From Buddleja alternifolia (lineage: Eukaryota > Streptophyta > Magnoliopsida > Lamiales > Scrophulariaceae): a DNA stretch of 64,000 bases. Positions 59,386 to 64,000 of this stretch are shown in pieces (within the stretch, counting starts at the first letter, position 1; every line of letters begins with the position of its first letter). The notes below the pieces were generated by a model that had not been told where the DNA came from, did no database searches, and saw only the letters and a list, made by a program, of their open reading frames with translations. The position numbers and the translations under genes were made by a program. Location of the stretch: positions 20,903,022 to 20,967,021 of the forward strand of contig CM033399.1 in NCBI GenBank assembly GCA_019426215.1, written 5' to 3'.

Positions 59386-59991
59386 CCCCACATTGAAGAA
59401 GGAAGTCCAGTGCGACTCATCATGGATCAAACCATGTATAACAAAGTTCGATTCCTTCGCTCAGTTAACCCATTCAATTGAGGCGTGCTGGGCGGAGTCC
59501 ACTGCGAGAGAATCCCATTCTCTTTTAGATAATCCAAAAAATCATTGGATAAGTATTCATCTCCTCGATCCAATCGAAGAGTCTTGATGCTTCAACCAAT
59601 TTGTTTCTCTACTTCATGTCTAAACTCCTTGAATTTCTCAAAGGATTCAGACTTGTACCTCATAAGGTACACATAACCATACCATGAGAAGTCATCGGTA
59701 AATGCTATGAAGTAGCTAAAACCACCTCTAGCATTTATGCTAAGTGGCTCACATACGTTAGTATGGACCAAGTCCAAAATTCCACTTGCACGCACAATTG
59801 ACCCATTGAATGGTGTCTTGGTCATTTTTCCCCTAAGACATGATTCGCAAGTTGGCATTTCATCTAGATCTTCAAGACCAAATTGATTTGTCAATATACG
59901 TATCTTTTCTTTAGAGATATGACCTAGCCTAGCATGCCAAGTTGATGTACTTATGGAATTGTCAGATTTTCATTTGTTACTTTGTTGAATA
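59386..59991 (-). pseudogene. pol: element A pre-integrase and integrase, N-terminal part
   Basis: 59894-59592 is open: CESCLRGKM of the zinc region, VHTNVCEPLS, and FIAFTDDFSWYGYVYLM with the first catalytic Asp. The next stretch to 59386 encodes the RSDRG-like and TPQLNG-like region with stops. It is then cut by solo LTR D. Confidence 0.82.
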
Positions 59992-60032
59992 TTGAGAGTA
60001 GGATAAGTTGGGAAAATTCTATAAAGACCATC

Positions 60033-60392
60033 CTACAATTTTGACTCTATAATAAGATTAGATTCATAAAACAAAAAATAACTATTATTATGAATCTCAT
60101 AACGATATCCTTCTCCATCCAAAATCGGAATGGATATGATATTTCTTATTATCTCGGGTACAAAATAGATGGAATTTAAAATCAAAATCCTACTCCCTAA
60201 AGCTAAGTGAACAGTCGCTATTGCCTTGGCAGCAACCATTTCTCCATTTCCCATCCTTAGGGTCATCTCTCCGTTACTTAGTGCCTTGCTTCTTACCATC
60301 CCCTGCAAATCATTGGAAAGGTGAATAACGCACCCAGTGTCAAGTATCCAAGAAGCAGTGTTAACACTAATGTTAACTTGAACAAAGAACAT
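60033..60392 (-). pseudogene. pol: element A protease
   Basis: 119 open codons. The catalytic motif WILDTGC keeps D-T-G. The rest matches the copia protease layout (MGNGEMVAAKAIATV, NIISIPIL). Upstream it continues from the gag knuckle. Confidence 0.83.
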
Positions 60393-60399
60393 ACTTTGA

Positions 60400-61218
60400 G
60401 CCTTTGATGGCTCCTTGCAGTCCTTCTTCTAGTGTCCAAGTTTTCCGCACTTGAAGCAATTGTCGGATTTCTTAGCCTTCCTCACTCCTCCTTTACCCCT
60501 CAGCTTTTTTCATTTTTTACTCTTTCCTTTCATGTTGCCCTTCCAGGCCAACGGTCGAGATGAGTCATCAACAAGCAGGAGTAACTTATCCTTTCGAACC
60601 GTGCTCTCAGCAGCCTTTAACATGTTCAGTAACTCAGGAAGCCTAGCCTCTACTAAATTCATGTCGAAGTTTACCACAAATTGGTCATATGATCTTGGAA
60701 GTGATTGATGGATTAAATCCACTAATAGCTCGTTGTCAAGTGGCACGCCTAGACCAACTAATTTCTTAATTAGCCCGATAATCTTAAGCACATGCTCACT
60801 TACATCGGCTCCTTCATTCATCCGGGTCTTGAACAGTTCCTTGGAAACGGCATACCGTTCCCTCCTTATTCGAGTCCTATAGAGTTTAGTCAAGTGTAAA
60901 AGGATCGATGATGCGTTCTTGATCGCCTCACGTTATCTTTGCAACTCGTTTGACATTATTGCCAACATGAGACATCTTACTTACATATCATCCTATTTCC
61001 ACGTTTGATACTCATACTTCTCATCATCCGGGCACTATCATCAGGTTCATCTTGGATAGGGGCTGGGCACTATCATCAGGTTCATCTTGGATAGGGGCTG
61101 AGATAATGTATTCTCTTTTCTCAGTTTGGAGGATGATTCTAAGGTTTCGAAGCTAATCCTCAAAGTTGGGCTTGGTTAACTTATTGGTTTCAATTAAAGT
61201 CTTGAATGGATAAGACAT
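60400..61218 (-). pseudogene. gag: element A gag
   Basis: The probable start is the ATG at 61218. Early codons show the KLTKPNFED / LRNLRIIL pattern with stops. A 35-bp tandem duplication at 61030-61099 shifts the frame. The central block 60893-60510 is open (RYAVSKELFKTRMNEG, LIHQSLPRSYDQFVVNF). The CCHC knuckle at about 60419-60460 (CFKCGKLGH) has an in-frame stop directly after the His. Confidence 0.8.
61030..61099. repeat. 35-bp tandem duplication in gag of A
   Basis: Two identical adjacent 35-bp copies beginning GGGCACTATCATCAGG at 61030 and 61065. Thirty-five is not a multiple of three, so it shifts the gag frame. Confidence 0.95.
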
Positions 61219-61734
61219 TTTTCAATCTACAAAGGTTTTGAGGCAGATATATTAGCATCCATTCTAAAATAAAGTTCTTATACAATTTGGTCTTTAATTG
61301 TACAAGCCTCCCACTATTTTTCTAAATTTCACCATCCTCTGGATAGAATTCGAGGAAAAATTAATTTCTCTTAGTGGGCTTGAGATCTATTTAAATTAAT
61401 CAAGTCACCCTAATTATATGAGTGCAATTGATCCATTTAGATAGTAGCCTCCCCCTGCCTTCCACCTCGTTGGATGATTCTCAAGATTATTTTACCTCGT
61501 CTTTCACATATGGCCCAATTATATGGGTGTCCATTATGCTACCTCAACGTTAGGCCAGACCCATCAAATATTCCAAGGTCAATCCTCTCAGTTCATTGCC
61601 CCAATTATATGAGTGTACAATGAGTGGATCCCACAAAGCATCTCTATGCTTAGTGACAATCACAGCCTATCTCGATTAGGTTAATCCCCAATTATATAAG
61701 TGATTCACCAATCCTCAACGGCGTTTCACATATT
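61219..61734 (-). other. element A leader with repeated 14-16-bp motif
   Basis: Non-coding sequence between gag and the truncated 5' LTR. A motif close to CCCAATTATATGAGTG occurs four times (near 61411, 61513, 61598 and 61687). No primer binding site is present; it was lost with the LTR end. Confidence 0.7.
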
Positions 61735-63190
61735 GCCACCTCGCCCCCTTTTACACTAAGAGGCCAAAATTTTTATCCAACTTGATTTAATTTTTGACTC
61801 CTTATTTAAATAAATAGCCCAACCATTTAATTAAATATCTCATAATAATTAAAGTCCAACCTTAAGAGTTATTACCCAATTATTTTTTTAATTCTATTTA
61901 ATTTTCGACTTCATCTACTAATTAAATAAAACCTTGGACTTTACTTAGTCCATTAATTAATTAATCTTACTTGATTAATTAAATAGTCAAATTAATTGAT
62001 CTCCAACCAATTAATTAATATTCCTCTATAGGTAAGTCCTAGACTTTCCTAATTTCACCTCAACTTCCAAAGTTGATTAATCATATCTTTTAAGCAGGAA
62101 CTTTAGAAGTTAGTGTGTGACCCCTTAGGCTCGTTTATGTTCTAGTAGTAAGTACACTTTCTAAAAGTGTCATTGCACCTTTCTATATTTAGAAAGTACT
62201 AGATTAAATCTTCCTTGATTTAATCCGACCATGAATTATCACCAATACTATCATCGATACCTACAAATCGAGGTTACTGTCTAGCAATAGGCCTCGAAGA
62301 ACTAGACACAAACGATGTCAAGATACTCAACCTATCGTAACCACGATCCTCGCATAAGTAAGATCCCTCCATCCAATTTCCCGGATTGGTATCTCGAGTA
62401 ATGGTTTAGTCGAAACTCTTACGAACCAATCTCTATGTCTCCTTCATTGCATGATATCGATTCATGCAATCCAAATGAGGAAACACTCCCCCTCTTTGGA
62501 TTGTCATACTTTGGCCAAAGATTCCTTGAATTGATTCAATAAGCAAAACATAGGAAATGTCTGAGTTGCTAAATTAGTGATGGATCTCATCTTGGTCTCT
62601 CATGTACCTCGACACATAATCATACTATACCCAAGATATCCCATATAACGACTCGTGATGGAATCATGAGATAAGTCAAAGTATAATCGACTATGCTCAA
62701 AGTGACAATAGAACCCCAGGTCTATAAGGATTACTCTTATGCCTACGTGACTATAGAAAATTCCATATTCGATCAGGATAACAATTTCAGGAATTTTCTG
62801 GCGGGGTTGTTCAATTCACTCATTATCCAAATGAGAACCCTCGTGTACATCTATGCTATGGAGCGAGTCACGTTCTCCAAGAACTATGTACACAAGTAAG
62901 TCTTTTGGGTCTTTGTCAATATCCCTCATCTTGACAGACCCATCATCGACTTGTAAATTTTTAAGAATCACGACCTTAGAGACATATCCCATCATCGTTA
63001 TTCCCGATGTCCGATGATATCCCATAGTCATATGTGATTCAAGGGACTTCGTTCTAAGCATAAAATAACAATTTAAGAACAAAGAATGCTATAATAAATT
63101 TGACTTTATTTATAAGAAAAAATTGTCTCATAAAGTTTATTATACAGTAAATGGCGCCCAAAATTGGCGCGCCGAGCATCTACTCTAACA
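61735..63190 (-). repeat. element A 5' LTR, truncated
   Basis: Aligns with 54331-55829 but lacks the counterpart of 30071-30409 and 53872-54330 (about 800 bp), which contains the TATA box, R/U5 end and the join to the primer site. The outer end ACTCTAACA and the AGAAT duplication are intact. Confidence 0.82.
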
Positions 63191-63195
63191 AGAAT
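63191..63195. repeat. TSD (AGAAT) right of element A
   Basis: Matches 30066-30070. Confidence 0.82.
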
Positions 63196-64000
63196 TAAAA
63201 CAAAAGGATTCCAATTAATAATTAGATCAATTTTTAATTTAATAAATGAATGGCAGTTTAGTCCATTAAGCTGTTAATTGTGACTTTTGGGGCTTTTGAA
63301 ATAAAAATTTATAGAATGAGTTTTTGAAATTAAAAAATATTTTCATAAATTTTTTAATATAAAAATTTATTTTGGGGGGTTTTTGGTAATTTTTCCTATA
63401 AGTTAAAATGTAAAACGCAGTGTCGTGTGAATTGTCAATATGAATTCTCATTTTAAATTGATGGCATATCGCGCAATTGTACTTGGTAAGCAAGTACTTC
63501 TAGAAGTGTAATTTATTATTCCTCGAAATTAGCAAATGCCATTTCTTCAGACTAACATGAACATGAACATGGGGTTCAGCGTTTACTAAGGGGTCTATAA
63601 TTTCGGACCAACTGTTTCAGTTTAATGCTCATCCTTAGTCATGTCAACGTGTCGGGTCTTAATTTGGACTTAATTTATATTTAACGTCTTTATTATTTAA
63701 TAATTATAAATCAAATAAATAGAGTTATATAGTTCTTTTGAATCTGATATGATCTAGTTATTAAATTTTTCTAAGTTCGAACGAGATTAAATCGAGTCAA
63801 TTTCGAGTGTTTTGACCCTTCACCACATATTTATTATGTTCATAAATTAATTTGAGTTCGAGCCGATCATCAAATTTTATTAAAAAAAAAGTTATATATG
63901 CTAAGTATAATTTATTATACTAAACTAATCCGTATCAAATAAGTCTGTCCTTGTCGTCCTCCAATTAAGTATGCGATAGTTTGTACTCCTAAGGTCAAGT
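63196..64000. other. unassigned AT-rich flank
   Basis: Right flank of the nest. No gene, RNA or element end recognised. It would be contiguous with 30065 before element A inserted. Confidence 0.6.

Larger units (their letters stand above)
30071..63190 (-). mobile_element. element A: outermost copia element of the nest
   Basis: The minus-strand copia order gag, protease, integrase, RT, RNase H is read from 61218 down to about 55848. The 3' LTR is split by element B into 30071-30409 and 53872-55829; the 5' LTR (61735-63190) lacks about 800 bp. The integrase is split by a solo LTR at 57921-59380. Without insertions the element would be about 8 kb. It is old, with many stops. Lineage is probably Tork/Angela-like from the gag and pol style, but I cannot prove that. 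Confidence 0.85.

Overview
This is nuclear DNA of a flowering plant, probably a eudicot. It is AT-rich and consists almost entirely of plant-type retrotransposons: one L1-type LINE with DUF4283, zf-RVT and RNase H-like parts, several Ty1/copia elements, one Sirevirus-type copia, and solo LTRs. I found no convincing host gene, rRNA, tRNA or CRISPR array. All boundaries below come from reading LTR ends (TG...CA), target-site duplications (TSDs), tRNA-primer sites, polypurine tracts and protein motifs by eye.

Layout. 1-2400: unassigned AT-rich DNA with a possible Helitron 3' end at about 400-417. About 2410-10295: a plus-strand LINE whose ORF1 is split by a 1,472-bp solo LTR (3203-4674, TSD GTCCC) and whose ORF2 is frameshifted; its 3' end is cut by another solo LTR (10296-11869). 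13000-29423: a minus-strand tandem array of one copia family, arranged LTR / internal / LTR / internal fused to a truncated internal / LTR, and flanked by a single TSD (ATTAT). 30071-63190: a three-level nest. Element A (minus, copia, TSD AGAAT) received element B (plus, copia, 30410-53866, TSD GTGCT) in its 3' LTR. B received element C (minus, Sirevirus type, 31252-45275, TSD GAAGG) in its 5' LTR. A also carries a solo LTR in its integrase (57921-59380, TSD CATAG). 63196-64000 is unassigned flank.

State of the genes. Every element is broken. A, B and the array carry many stops, frameshifts and deletions. C is by far the freshest: two near-identical 1.5-kb LTRs, intact primer site and polypurine tract, and only a few separate lesions in gag, pol and a large extra reading frame downstream of pol.

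Most interesting part. The downstream env-like gene of C looks like a spliced gene. It has a TATA-like box, a pyrimidine-rich leader, a plant-type start context, and two GT-AG introns, both exactly 81 nt and both in phase 1, around a 60-codon cassette exon. The array LTRs carry a 22-bp palindrome-containing repeat upstream of the TATA box that differs in copy number (1, 3 and 2) among the three LTRs. I saw no wholly new system; these are the leads worth checking.
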